From Pseudactinotalea suaedae (GTDB lineage Bacteria > Actinomycetota > Actinomycetes > Actinomycetales > Beutenbergiaceae): a stretch of DNA of 64,000 nt. The position numbers were made by a program, and so were the translations under genes. The notes under the pieces are model-generated. The model searched no databases. It saw only the letters and a list, made by a program, of their open reading frames with translations, and was not told the DNA's origin. The stretch covers positions 124,001 to 188,000 of the forward strand of contig NZ_WNXY01000001.1 in assembly GCF_009733815.1 (NCBI RefSeq), read 5' to 3'. Numbering within the stretch: the stretch's first letter is position 1; each line of letters begins with the position of its first letter. Shown here one piece after another: positions 52,384 through 61,652 of this stretch.

Positions 52384-52680
52384 ATGAGGTGGGTCTTCGG
52401 CATCGCCTACCTGCTGCTGCTGCTGTTCGTCGTGATGATGCTGATCCGTCTCGTCTTCGAGTGGATCCAGGTCTTCGCGCGCGACTGGAAGCCCAGCGGT
52501 GTGGGTCTCGTGGTCGCGGAAGCGGTCTACACGGTCACCGACCCGCCGCTGCGCTGGCTGCGGGCTCGCATCAAGCCGCTCCGCATCGGCGGGGTGGCCC
52601 TGGACCTGGCGTTCCTGCTGGTCATGATCGCCTGCTCGCTCGGGTTGGCGCTGCTCAGCAACCTGATGATGCGGTTCTAG
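52384..52680 (+). CDS. YggT family membrane protein
   Basis: 98 residues. Two membrane spans (about 4-25 and 76-97) around the conserved DPPLRWLRARIKPLRIGGVALDLAF loop (read in parts), the YggT family mark. Found between sepF and divIVA in nearly all actinobacteria; probably aids division or envelope assembly, function unproved. 12 bp after sepF, no ribosome binding site of note. Confidence 0.93.
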   Translation: MRWVFGIAYLLLLLFVVMMLIRLVFEWIQVFARDWKPSGVGLVVAEAVYTVTDPPLRWLRARIKPLRIGGVALDLAFLLVMIACSLGLALLSNLMMRF

Positions 52681-52695
52681 CCCTCCGTTATGAGC

Positions 52696-52701
52696 TAGCG
52701 T
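52696..52701 (+). promoter_or_regulatory. Probable -10 element of divIVA
   Basis: TAGCGT, 46 nt before ATG 52748, in the yggT-divIVA gap. Confidence 0.4.
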
Positions 52702-52747
52702 GATCCCTGGCAACCCGCCGAACGACGAATGACACCGAGGTGACGAC

Positions 52748-53437
52748 ATGGCGCTGCTGACAGCAGACGACGTCCTCAACAAGAAGTTCCAGCCGACCAA
52801 GTTCCGTGAGGGATACGACCAGGACGAGGTCGACGACTTCCTGGACGAGGTCGTCAACACGCTCCGTGCGCGTGACGCTGAGAACGCCGAGTTGAAGGCG
52901 AAGCTCGAGGCCGCCGAGCGGCGCGCCGACGAGGCTGGAGCCGCTCCTGCGGCACCCGCCGGCGATCAGCAGACGCAGCAGATGCCGGCCGTCCAGGACG
53001 CGCCCGTCGAGGACGCGGCCGAGCCCGAGGACGCCGCGGTCGAGCCGGCCGTGCAGGCCGCCCCCGCGCCGATCTCGCAGGTCGCCCCCTCCGCGACGTC
53101 GGCGGGTGAGCCGGAGTCGGCCACCGGTCTGATCGCGCTCGCGCAGCGCGTCCACGACGAGTACGTCAGCAACGGTCGCGCCGAGGCCGACCGCATCCTC
53201 GGTGAGGCTCGCGCGGAGGCCGAGCGGGTCGCCCGCGAGGCCGAGGAGCAGCGCAACCGCACGCTCGGCCAGCTCGAGGGCGAGCGTTCGCTCCTCGAGC
53301 GCAAGATCGACGAGCTGCGTGTGTTCGAGCGCGACTACCGCACCCGTCTGAAGAGCTACCTCGAGGGCCTGCTCAACGACGTCGAGGGCCGCGGCTCGGC
53401 CGGCGTCGGGTCCGACTCCGAGATCCGCCGTCCGTGA
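52748..53437 (+). CDS. divIVA: DivIVA/Wag31 polar growth protein
   Basis: 229 residues. N-terminal membrane-binding domain with the typical LTADDVLNKKFQPTKFREGYDQDEVDDFLDEVV (in part) at 4-36, a first coiled-coil to about 66, a Pro/Ala/Glu-rich linker at about 68-125, and a long second coiled-coil (AEADRILGEARAEAERVARE in part) to 220. In actinobacteria it marks the cell poles and directs cell wall growth. ATG 52748. The conserved phosphorylation site of Wag31 is not clear here. 16 bp before lspA. Confidence 0.96.
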   Translation: MALLTADDVLNKKFQPTKFREGYDQDEVDDFLDEVVNTLRARDAENAELKAKLEAAERRADEAGAAPAAPAGDQQTQQMPAVQDAPVEDAAEPEDAAVEPAVQAAPAPISQVAPSATSAGEPESATGLIALAQRVHDEYVSNGRAEADRILGEARAEAERVAREAEEQRNRTLGQLEGERSLLERKIDELRVFERDYRTRLKSYLEGLLNDVEGRGSAGVGSDSEIRRP

Positions 53438-53453
53438 CGGGATCTCCGCGGGC

Positions 53454-54059
53454 GTGAGCGCCCCGCACCACGAACCGCGACGACGCCGGTTGCTGGTGGC
53501 CCTCGGGCTGCTGGCGGCCGGCGTCCTCGTCGTGGACCAGGTCACCAAGGTGCTGGCGGTGGAGCGGCTGACGCCCGGCGACTACGTGCCGCTGCTCGGC
53601 GAGTACTTCGGCCTGATGCTGGTGTTCAACCCCGGCGCAGCGTTCTCGTTCGCGACCGGGAGCACGTGGATCTTCACGATCGTCGCGATCGCGGTGGCCG
53701 TGGTGATCGTCCGGATCTCGCGCAAGATCGGCTCCCGCGGCTGGGCCTTCGCGCTCGGCGCGCTGCTCGGGGGCAACCTGGGCAACCTCGGTGACCGGCT
53801 GTTCCGCGACCCAGGCTTCCCGCAGGGCCACGTGGTCGACTTCCTCAACTACAACGGCTGGTTCGTCGGCAACGTCGCCGACATCGCCATCGTGCTCGCC
53901 GCGGTCGCGATGGCCCTGCTGGCGTTCCTGGGCATCGGGATCGACGGCACCCGCCACGCGGCGCCGCAGGAGAGCAGCGACAGAACAGGCGACACCGGCG
54001 AGACCGACGAGACGGACGAGGTCGACGAGCCCACCGCCGTCGAGAAGGATGCGAGCTGA
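53454..54059 (+). CDS. lspA: Prolipoprotein signal peptidase (SPase II)
   Basis: 201 residues, four membrane spans. Catalytic aspartates D114 (in GGNLGNLGDRL) and D143 (in NVADIAI), with DQVTKVLAVERL and VFNPGAAFS as further signatures. Removes signal peptides from lipoproteins such as GluB. The last 35 residues form an acidic tail (DTGETDETDEVDE), unusual for LspA. GTG 53454. 3 bp before rluD. Confidence 0.96.
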   Translation: MSAPHHEPRRRRLLVALGLLAAGVLVVDQVTKVLAVERLTPGDYVPLLGEYFGLMLVFNPGAAFSFATGSTWIFTIVAIAVAVVIVRISRKIGSRGWAFALGALLGGNLGNLGDRLFRDPGFPQGHVVDFLNYNGWFVGNVADIAIVLAAVAMALLAFLGIGIDGTRHAAPQESSDRTGDTGETDETDEVDEPTAVEKDAS

Positions 54060-54062
54060 GCG

Positions 54063-54980
54063 ATGCCGGTCCGCTCCCTGCCGGTTCCCGACGGTCTCGC
54101 CGGTGAGCGCCTGGACGCCGCGCTCGCGCGGCTGCTCGGGCTGAGCCGGACGAAGGTCGCCGAGCTCGCCGAGGCGGGCGCGATCGAGGTCGACGGCGTG
54201 GTCGTCGGCAAGTCGCACCGGCTGCTGCCCGGATCCTGGCTCGAGATCGAGCTGCCGGACCCCGACGTGGCGACAACGCCTCCCGAGCCCATCCCCGGGA
54301 TGCGCGTGATGCTCGACGACGAGGACGTCGTGGTCGTCGACAAGCCCGTCGGGGTCGCTGCGCACCCGAGTCCTGGCTGGACGGGCCCGACCGTGATCGG
54401 CGGGCTCGCCGCTGCGGGCTACCGGGTCTCGACGTCCGGACCCGCCGAGCGGCAGGGGATCGTGCACCGGCTCGACGTCGGGACCTCGGGTCTGATGGTC
54501 GTCGCCAAGAGCGACCTCGCGTACACGGTGCTCAAGCGCGCGTTCAAGGAGCGCACGGTCGCGAAGATCTACCACGCCCTCGTGCAGGGCCACCCGGACC
54601 CGACCAGGGGCACGATCGACGCGCCGATCGGTCGGCACCCGACGCACGACTACAGGTGGGCGGTCGTCAGCGACGGCAAGCCCAGCGTCACGCACTACGA
54701 GACCCTCGAGGGGTTGCGGGCCGCGAGCCTGCTGGAGATCCGGCTGGAGACCGGCCGCACCCACCAGATCCGGGTTCACAGCTCGGCGATCGGGCACCCG
54801 TGCGTGGGTGACCTCACCTACGGCGCGGACCCGGTGCTCGCCGAGGAGGTGGGCCTGACGCGGCAGTGGCTGCACGCCATGCGGCTCGGGTTCGACCACC
54901 CGCGCACCGGTCTGTGGACCGAGGTCACCAGCGAGTACCCGGCCGACCTGCAGCATGCCCTGGAGGTGCTCGCCGGATGA
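54063..54980 (+). CDS. 23S rRNA pseudouridine synthase, RluD family
   Basis: 305 residues. S4 RNA-binding domain at about 14-75, then the RluA/RluD catalytic core with H135-R-L-D138 (catalytic Asp138) in [18 protein letters not shown] and [17 protein letters not shown]. It sits after lspA as in many bacteria. Target base not fixed by sequence alone; RluD-like is most probable. Overlaps the acetyltransferase gene by 4 bp. Confidence 0.93.
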   Translation: MPVRSLPVPDGLAGERLDAALARLLGLSRTKVAELAEAGAIEVDGVVVGKSHRLLPGSWLEIELPDPDVATTPPEPIPGMRVMLDDEDVVVVDKPVGVAAHPSPGWTGPTVIGGLAAAGYRVSTSGPAERQGIVHRLDVGTSGLMVVAKSDLAYTVLKRAFKERTVAKIYHALVQGHPDPTRGTIDAPIGRHPTHDYRWAVVSDGKPSVTHYETLEGLRAASLLEIRLETGRTHQIRVHSSAIGHPCVGDLTYGADPVLAEEVGLTRQWLHAMRLGFDHPRTGLWTEVTSEYPADLQHALEVLAG

Positions 54981-55468
54981 GCGTGACCGTGCGGAGGATC
55001 GTGCCCGGCACCCCGGAGGGCGACCGCGACATGGTGGCGGCCCTCGAGATCCGCGAGGAGGTGTTCGTCGGCGAGCAGGGTGTCACGCCGGCCGAGGAGC
55101 ACGACGGCCTCGACGCGCTCGCCACGACCACCCACGTGCTGGCGGTGGCGCCCGACGGCACCCCGGTGGGGACCGCGCGGCTGCTGACCGACCCGGCGCA
55201 CCCGGGGGTCGTGCACGTCGGCCGGGTGGCGGTGCGACGCACGGGCCGGGGGCTGGGGGTCGGGCGTGCGCTGATGGCCGAGATCGAGCGCGCTGCCCTC
55301 ACCGAGCACGCCGTGGCCGACGGCGCCGGCCGCTCGGTGCGCGTCGAGCTGTCCGCCCAGGAGACGGCGATCCCCTTCTACGAGGTGCTGGGCTACCGGA
55401 TCGCGGCCGAGCGCTACCTCGACGCTCGGATCTGGCACCGGGACGCGTCGAAGGTCCTGCGGGCCTGA
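54977..55468 (+). CDS. GNAT family N-acetyltransferase
   Basis: 163 residues. GNAT fold with [23 protein letters not shown] at the start and the acetyl-CoA loop [20 protein letters not shown] (RxxGxG) at about 76-95. [10 protein letters not shown] is the usual C-terminal strand. The start resembles the ElaA/YjcF subgroup. Substrate unknown. Coupled to the rluD-like gene by ATGA. Confidence 0.9.
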   Translation: MSVTVRRIVPGTPEGDRDMVAALEIREEVFVGEQGVTPAEEHDGLDALATTTHVLAVAPDGTPVGTARLLTDPAHPGVVHVGRVAVRRTGRGLGVGRALMAEIERAALTEHAVADGAGRSVRVELSAQETAIPFYEVLGYRIAAERYLDARIWHRDASKVLRA

Positions 55469-55472
55469 CGGC

Positions 55473-56726
55473 TCACGCCCGCAGCCTCGGCAGCCGGAGC
55501 GCAGCCTCCTCGAGGGTGGCCTCCGACTTCGTGAACGTGAACCGCACGTGATGGCGCAGTGCCGCGTCGGTCACCGAGCCCGGTCGCGTGAACGCGGAGA
55601 CCGGCACCGCGACCACCCCGCACAGCTCGGGCAGCGCGCGGCACAGCGCGGCGGCGTCGGCCAGCCCGAGTCGTGCGATCAGGGCCGCCGCGTCCGCGAT
55701 GACGAAGTAGGTGCCCTCGGGCCGGAGCGGGGTCATGCCGGCCTGCTCCAGCGCGCCCGTGAGGAGGTCGCGCCGCTGCGCCAGCGACGCCGCCAGCTCG
55801 GCGACGAAACCTGCCTCGGGGTCGGCGGAGGGGTCCAGCGTCTCCAGGTCGAGCGCGTGCGCGACCGCCGGCTGGAACGGTGCGCCCGAGACGTAGGTGA
55901 GGAACTGCTTGACCGACCGGACCGCGTCGACCAGCTCGGCTGGTCCGCTGACCCAGCCCACCTTCCAGCCGGTGAAGGAGAAGGTCTTGCCGACCGAGGA
56001 GATCGTCAGGGTCCGCTCCGCCATCCCGGGCAGTGTCGCGATCGGGACGTGGGCGACGCCGTCGAAGGTCAGGTGCTCGTAGACCTCGTCGGTCACCACG
56101 AGCAGGTCGTGGCGGAGCGCCGCCTCCGCCACGGCGCGCAGCTCGGCCGGCCGCAGCACCGCGCCCGTGGGGTTGTGCGGGGTGTTGAGCAGCAGCACCC
56201 GCACACCCGGCCGCGCGGCGGCCTCCGCCAGCGCCGACAGGTCGGGGCGGAACCCGTCCGCGGTCGGGACCAGCGGCACGGTCACGTGCTCACCGCCGGC
56301 GAGCGCGATCAGGGCGCCGTAGGCGTCGTAGAACGGCTCGAGCGTCAGGACACCCGCACCCGGCTCTACGAGGGCGAGCAGCGCCGCAGCGATCGCCTCG
56401 GTCGCACCGGTCGTCACGAGGATCTCCCGCTCGACGTCGATGTCGATCCCGTAGTGCCGCGCCTGGTGCGCGGCGATCGCCCGCCGCAGCGCGGGGATCC
56501 CGGCCCCGGGCGGGTACTGGTTGACGCCACCCAGGATTGCGTCCGCGGCGACGCGCTTGACCGACTCCGGTCCGTCGTCGTCGGGGAACCCCTGACCGAG
56601 GTTGACGGCGCCGGTGGCGAGCGCGAGAGCGGACATCTCGGCGAAGATCGTGGGACGCACCACACCGTCCTGGCCGAGCAGTCCGGCTGCTGCTGCGGCG
56701 GCGCGCCACGGTCCCGCTGGTCTCAT
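55473..56726 (-). CDS. Class I PLP-dependent aminotransferase
   Basis: 417 residues. Fold type I: VNLGQGFPDDDGP near the start, VTTGATEAIAAALLAL, NTPHNPTGAV, and the PLP lysine in SVGKTFSFTGWKVGWVSG. The pattern FPDDDGP and the PLP motif resemble the kynurenine/methionine aminotransferase branch (YbdL/KAT-like), often annotated as N-succinyldiaminopimelate or methionine aminotransferase. Start ATG 56726; V22 or M31 would shorten an N-terminus that looks unconserved. Lone gene, converging with the GNAT gene and divergent from dnaE. Confidence 0.9.
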   Translation of the reverse strand: MRPAGPWRAAAAAAGLLGQDGVVRPTIFAEMSALALATGAVNLGQGFPDDDGPESVKRVAADAILGGVNQYPPGAGIPALRRAIAAHQARHYGIDIDVEREILVTTGATEAIAAALLALVEPGAGVLTLEPFYDAYGALIALAGGEHVTVPLVPTADGFRPDLSALAEAAARPGVRVLLLNTPHNPTGAVLRPAELRAVAEAALRHDLLVVTDEVYEHLTFDGVAHVPIATLPGMAERTLTISSVGKTFSFTGWKVGWVSGPAELVDAVRSVKQFLTYVSGAPFQPAVAHALDLETLDPSADPEAGFVAELAASLAQRRDLLTGALEQAGMTPLRPEGTYFVIADAAALIARLGLADAAALCRALPELCGVVAVPVSAFTRPGSVTDAALRHHVRFTFTKSEATLEEAALRLPRLRA

Positions 56727-56829
56727 GCGGCCAGCCTACGGACACGGCCACCGGACACGCCGACGGACGACACGCCGTCCGGCTCCGGCAGCTGCGGTGG
56801 GTCTGGCCTGCGGTGTCGGGAGGCGGATC

Positions 56830-56835
56830 TAGAAT
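56830..56835 (+). promoter_or_regulatory. Probable -10 element of dnaE
   Basis: TAGAAT, 9 nt before ATG 56845; little or no leader predicted. Confidence 0.45.
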
Positions 56836-56844
56836 CGCTGGATC

Positions 56845-59800
56845 ATGTCGTCGGATTTCGTCCACCTCCACGTCCATACCGAGTACTCGATGCTGGACGG
56901 CGCTGCTCGCGTCAAGGAGCTGTTCGCCGAGGCACAACGGCTGGGCCAGACCGCCCTGGCGACCACCGACCACGGCTATCTCTTCGGCGCCTACGACTTC
57001 TGGCGCACCGCCAAGTCCTACGACGTCAAGCCGATCATCGGCGTCGAGGCCTACGTCACTCCCGGCACCAGCCGGCACGACAAGACCCGGGTGCGCTGGG
57101 GCGAGGAGTCCCAGCGGCACGACGACGTCTCGGCGCGCGGTGCGTACACGCACATGACGTTGCTGGCCGAGAACACCGCGGGCATGCACAACCTGTTCCG
57201 GATGAGCTCGCTCGCCTCGTTGGAGGGTCAGCTCGGCAAGTGGCCGCGGATGGACCGCGAGCTGATGCAGACCTACTCGAAGGGTCTGATCGCCACCAGC
57301 GGCTGCGCCTCGGGCGAGATCCAGACGCGGCTCCGGCTGGGCCAGCCCGAGGAGGCCCGCAAGGCCGCGGGTGAGCTGCAGGACATCTTCGGCAAGGACA
57401 GCTTCTTCATCGAGGTCATGGACCACGGGCTGGAGATCGAGCGGCGGACGCTGCCGGACCTGATCCAGCTGAGCAAGGACATCGGCGCACCGCTGCTCGC
57501 CACCAACGACCTGCACTACACCAAGGCCGAGCACGCCCGGGCGCACGAGGCGCTGCTGTGCGTGCAGTCGGGGTCGACGCTGAGCGAGCCCACCTACGAG
57601 CAGGGCGGCAACCGGTTCGCGTTCGGTGGTCAGGGCTACTACCTCAAGAGCGCCGCCGAGATGCGCGAGGTGTGGCGTGAGCACCCCGAGGCGTGCGACA
57701 ACACGCTGCTCGTCGCGCAGCGCTGCGAGGTGGAGTTCACCGAGCAGGTCGGCAAGTACATGCCGCACTTCCCGGTTCCCGACGGCGAGGACGAGGTCTC
57801 GCACTTCGTCGGCCAGGTCGAGCTGGGGCTGCACCGCCGCTACCCCGAGGGCGTTCCAGACGCGGTGCGCAAGCAGGCCACCTACGAGATCGAGATCATC
57901 ACCTCCAAGGGGTACGCCGGCTACTACCTGGTGGTCTCGGACTTCATCAACTGGGCCAAGCGCAACGGCATCCGGGTCGGCCCCGGTCGCGGTTCGGGTG
58001 CCGGTTCGATGGCCGCGTACGCGATGGGCATCACCGATCTCGACCCCCTCGAGCACGGGCTGATCTTCGAGCGGTTCCTCAACCCCGAGCGGATGTCGCT
58101 GCCCGACTTCGACATCGACTTCGACGAGCGTCGGCGCTCCGAGGTGATCCGCTACGTCAGCGAGAAGTACGGCGAGGACAAGGTCGCCTACATCGTCACC
58201 TACGGGACGATCAAGGCCAAGCAGGCGCTCAAGGACTCCGCCCGCGTGCTCGGTCACGACTTCGCCACCGGGGAGCGGCTGACCAAGGCGATGCCGCCGC
58301 CCGTGATGGGCAAGGACATCTCGCTCACGGGCATGTTCGACCCCGAGGACAAGCGGTACGCCGAGGCGGGGGAGTTCCGTCAGGCCGTGCAGGCCGACCC
58401 TGTGGCCCAGGAGGTGCTGGAGACCGCCAAGGGGCTGGAGAACCTCAAGCGGCAGTGGGGGGTGCACGCCGCGGGCGTCATCATCGCCTCCGAGCCGCTG
58501 ATCGACATCGTCCCGATCATGCGCCGTGAGCAGGATGGCGCGGTCATCACCCAGATCGACTTCCCGGCCGGCGAGGACCTCGGCCTGGTGAAGATGGACT
58601 TCCTCGGGCTGCGCAACCTCACGGTGCTCGACGACGCCGTCAAGAACATCGAGATCAACGGCAAGGCGCCGATCGATCTCGACGCGCTGCCGCTCGACGA
58701 CCCGGCCACCTACGCCCTGCTCGGCCGCGGCGACACCCTCGGCGTGTTCCAGCTCGACGGCGGCGGCATGCGCACCCTGCTGCGGCAGATGCGCCCCGAC
58801 AACTTCGAGGACATCTCGGCGGTGGGTGCGCTCTACCGGCCCGGTCCGATGGGAGCGAACTCCCACACCAACTACGCGCTGCGCAAGAACGGCCTGCAGC
58901 CGATCACCCCGCTGCACCCGGCCCTGACCGGACCGCTCGAGGAGATCCTGTCCACCACCTACGGCCTGATCGTGTACCAGGAGCAGGTGATGGAGATCGC
59001 CCGGACCCTGGCCGGGTACACGTTCGGGCAGGCGGACCTGCTCCGCCGGGCGATGGGCAAGAAGAAGAAGGAGGTGCTCGACGCCGAGTACGTCCCCTTC
59101 AGCTCCGGGATGCGCGCGAACGGCTACCCCGATGACGCCATCAAGGCGCTCTGGGACGTGCTGGTGCCCTTCTCGGACTACGCCTTCAACAAGGCCCACT
59201 CGGCGGCGTACGGGCTGATCTCGTACTGGACCGCCTACCTGAAGGCCAACTACGCCACCGAGTACATGGCGGCGCTGCTGACCTCGACGCGCGACGACAA
59301 GGACAAGTCGGCGCTGTACCTCAACGAGTGCCGTCGCATGCGCATCACGGTGCTGCCGCCGGATGTCAACGCCTCGGACGCGCTGTTCACGCCGGTCGGT
59401 GACGACATCCGGTTCGGGCTGACGGCGGTGCGCAACGTCGGCGCCAACGTCGTCGACGCGATCGTGGCGGCGCGCGAGGAGAAGGGCGACTTCACCTCCT
59501 TCACCGACTTCCTCGACAAGGTGCCTGCGGTCGTCTGCAACAAGCGGACGATCGAGTCGCTGATCAAGGCGGGCGCGTTCGACTCGCTCGGCCACACCCG
59601 ACGCTCCTTGCTGGCGGTGCACGAGCAGGCCGTCGACGCCGTGATCGGCGCCAAGCGCAAGGAGGCCGAGGGACAGTTCGACCTGTTCGCCTCGCTCGAC
59701 GACCTCGGCAGCGACGGCGGCGTCGGCATGACGTTCTCCATCGCCGTGCCCGAGATGCCCGAGTGGGACAAGAAGCAGAAGCTCGCGTTCGAGCGCGAGA

Positions 59801-60399
59801 TGCTCGGGCTCTACGTCTCCGACCACCCCCTCGCGGGGATCGAGCACGTGCTGGAGCAGGCCGCGGACGTCTCGATCGCCACGCTCAACGAGGATGCGGA
59901 CCGCCCCGACGGCTCGACCGTGACGATCGCCGGCCTGATCACCGGGCTGCAGCGCAAGGTGTCCAAGGCGGGCAACGCGTGGGCCGCGGTCACCATCGAG
60001 GACATGGCCGGGAGTGTCGAGGTGATGTTCTTCGGCGAGACCTACCTGGGCTACTCCACCCAGCTCGCCGAGGACGCCGTCGTCGTGGTCAAGGGCCGCG
60101 TCCGGCGACGCGACGACACGATGGCGCTGCTCGCGATGGAGATGTCGGTCCCCGACACCACGATCACCGACGACGCCCCGGTGCTGGTGAGCCTGCCCTC
60201 CAACCGGTGCACCCCGCCGATGGTCGAGCAGCTGCGGGACATCCTCAGCACCCACCCAGGTGTCACCGAGGTGCATCTCAAGCTGACGTCACCGGGCCGT
60301 GCCACGGTGCTGCGGCTGGAGGACTCGCTGCGCGTGCAGCGCACGCCCGCCCTGTACGGCGACCTCAAGGCACTGCTCGGCCCGCACTGCTTGGTCTAG
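56845..60399 (+). CDS. dnaE: DNA polymerase III subunit alpha
   Basis: 1184 residues, normal for the replicative DnaE1. PHP domain at the start (HLHVHTEYSMLDGAARVKEL in part), palm catalytic site with SLPDFDIDFDERRR at about 417-430 and GPGRGSGAGSM before it, GVFQLDGGGMRTLLRQ, NKAHSAAYGLISYWTAYLKANY (in part), and the C-terminal OB domain (VTIAGLITGLQRKV). The length and position near lspA/rluD match DnaE1 rather than the mutagenic DnaE2. Followed after 3 bp by a small membrane gene. Confidence 0.97.
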   Translation: MSSDFVHLHVHTEYSMLDGAARVKELFAEAQRLGQTALATTDHGYLFGAYDFWRTAKSYDVKPIIGVEAYVTPGTSRHDKTRVRWGEESQRHDDVSARGAYTHMTLLAENTAGMHNLFRMSSLASLEGQLGKWPRMDRELMQTYSKGLIATSGCASGEIQTRLRLGQPEEARKAAGELQDIFGKDSFFIEVMDHGLEIERRTLPDLIQLSKDIGAPLLATNDLHYTKAEHARAHEALLCVQSGSTLSEPTYEQGGNRFAFGGQGYYLKSAAEMREVWREHPEACDNTLLVAQRCEVEFTEQVGKYMPHFPVPDGEDEVSHFVGQVELGLHRRYPEGVPDAVRKQATYEIEIITSKGYAGYYLVVSDFINWAKRNGIRVGPGRGSGAGSMAAYAMGITDLDPLEHGLIFERFLNPERMSLPDFDIDFDERRRSEVIRYVSEKYGEDKVAYIVTYGTIKAKQALKDSARVLGHDFATGERLTKAMPPPVMGKDISLTGMFDPEDKRYAEAGEFRQAVQADPVAQEVLETAKGLENLKRQWGVHAAGVIIASEPLIDIVPIMRREQDGAVITQIDFPAGEDLGLVKMDFLGLRNLTVLDDAVKNIEINGKAPIDLDALPLDDPATYALLGRGDTLGVFQLDGGGMRTLLRQMRPDNFEDISAVGALYRPGPMGANSHTNYALRKNGLQPITPLHPALTGPLEEILSTTYGLIVYQEQVMEIARTLAGYTFGQADLLRRAMGKKKKEVLDAEYVPFSSGMRANGYPDDAIKALWDVLVPFSDYAFNKAHSAAYGLISYWTAYLKANYATEYMAALLTSTRDDKDKSALYLNECRRMRITVLPPDVNASDALFTPVGDDIRFGLTAVRNVGANVVDAIVAAREEKGDFTSFTDFLDKVPAVVCNKRTIESLIKAGAFDSLGHTRRSLLAVHEQAVDAVIGAKRKEAEGQFDLFASLDDLGSDGGVGMTFSIAVPEMPEWDKKQKLAFEREMLGLYVSDHPLAGIEHVLEQAADVSIATLNEDADRPDGSTVTIAGLITGLQRKVSKAGNAWAAVTIEDMAGSVEVMFFGETYLGYSTQLAEDAVVVVKGRVRRRDDTMALLAMEMSVPDTTITDDAPVLVSLPSNRCTPPMVEQLRDILSTHPGVTEVHLKLTSPGRATVLRLEDSLRVQRTPALYGDLKALLGPHCLV

Positions 60400-60402
60400 C
60401 CG

Positions 60403-60837
60403 GTGAACCGGGCGCGGCGCTCATCGATGCGGGGCTGGACCCCGGTGATCGTCGGTGTGACGCTGCTGGTGCTCATCGTCGTCGGGGTCTTCGCGCTGGT
60501 CTCGGCCCAGCAGCCGACCGTCGCGCGCGCCGACGACGTGGCGGTCTTCAGCCCGCCGCTGCCGGGGCGCCGCGCCGACGTCATCACCGGGATGCTGCGC
60601 CGCGAGGCCGGTTGCACGTACCTCGACGGTACGGACGGCCGGCGCTGGCTGGTGCTGTTCCCCGATCTGGGGACCCGGTGGGACAGCGAATCGCTGTGGG
60701 TCGCCGACAACCGGTACTGGCTCGAGCGCGACGTGCACCTGCGCGGTGACATCGTCAAGCTGCCGGTCGAGGGCTACGACACCGACGTCCCCGCAGGCTG
60801 CCGCGAGCCCGGCTTCACGTTCATGGTGAAGATCTAG
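60403..60837 (+). CDS. Hypothetical protein with one N-terminal membrane span
   Basis: 144 residues from GTG 60403. One membrane span at about 13-35, then an external domain of about 105 residues with three cysteines at most (AGCTYLDG, AGCREPG) that could form a disulfide. RRWLVLFPDLGTRWDSESLWV is its most striking piece. It starts 3 bp after dnaE, so is co-transcribed. No family recognised; no function proposed. Confidence 0.75.
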   Translation: MNRARRSSMRGWTPVIVGVTLLVLIVVGVFALVSAQQPTVARADDVAVFSPPLPGRRADVITGMLRREAGCTYLDGTDGRRWLVLFPDLGTRWDSESLWVADNRYWLERDVHLRGDIVKLPVEGYDTDVPAGCREPGFTFMVKI

Positions 60838-60857
60838 CCGGACCCGCGGCAGCGTCC

Positions 60858-61652
60858 TCATCGGTCGCGGCTGCGGCGGAAGCCCCAGACGATCAGCACG
60901 GCGGCGACCGCGAGGATGCCGGCGCACCAGGCGAGGCTGATCGCCACGGGTGGCTCACCGACCCCGACGAGCAGCCCACGGATCGACTCGACGAGCGGAT
61001 TCATCGGCTGGTGGCGGGCGATCGGCTGCAGCGCCTCCGGCATGGTCTCCAGCGGCACGAAGGCGCTCGAGAGGTAGGGCAGGAAGAGCAGGGCGAAGCC
61101 GTAGCCGTTGGCCGCCTCGGGACTGGAGGAGACCAGACCGATGAATGCGAAGAGCGCGGTGATCGCGAGGATCCAGACCGCGACGAGCCCGAGCGCCGCC
61201 AGCCAGTCGAGCGGGGTCGCGGTGGGGCGGAACCCGATCGCCACCGCCACGGCGATCACGATCGACGTGGCGAGCAGGTTGCGCAGCAGGCTCGCCACGA
61301 TGTGCCCGGCGAGCACCGTCGCCGAGACGATCGGCATCGTGCGGTACCGCCGCATCGCTCCCAGCGTGACGTCGCGGTTGACCGCGACGGCGACCGACGA
61401 GGCGCCGAAGCCTGCGCAGACGAGGATGACGCCGGGCACGACGAAGTCGACGTACCCCTCCGCCTGGATGGCGCCGCCGAACACGTACACGAACATCAGC
61501 AGCATCAGCACGGGCAGCGCGACGGCCATGGTGAGCCCTTCGCCGTCACGCAGGGCGTGCCGCAGGCTGCGGCCGATGAAGATGCCGCTCGATCGCAGCG
61601 GTCCCACGCCGCGCTCGGCGAGGGTCGACGAACCGGGGGCCAGGGCGGTCAT
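60858..61652 (-). CDS. ABC-2 type transporter permease (DrrB-like)
   Basis: 264 residues, six membrane spans. RRYRTMPIVSATVLAGHIVA and GYGFALLFLPYLSSAFVPLETMP (in part) match the ABC-2/DrrB family used for drug or lipid export. The start overlaps the ATPase stop by 4 bp, so they form one exporter. Substrate unknown. Control is probably by the TetR protein coded divergently. Confidence 0.9.
   Translation of the reverse strand: MTALAPGSSTLAERGVGPLRSSGIFIGRSLRHALRDGEGLTMAVALPVLMLLMFVYVFGGAIQAEGYVDFVVPGVILVCAGFGASSVAVAVNRDVTLGAMRRYRTMPIVSATVLAGHIVASLLRNLLATSIVIAVAVAIGFRPTATPLDWLAALGLVAVWILAITALFAFIGLVSSSPEAANGYGFALLFLPYLSSAFVPLETMPEALQPIARHQPMNPLVESIRGLLVGVGEPPVAISLAWCAGILAVAAVLIVWGFRRSRDR

Noticed and set aside
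56290-60276. Very long minus-strand ORF (1328 codons) opposite dnaE
   Set aside because: It is the antisense shadow of dnaE in high-GC DNA: composition is His/Arg/Asp/Leu-rich low-complexity with no domain, while the plus strand reads a full polymerase.
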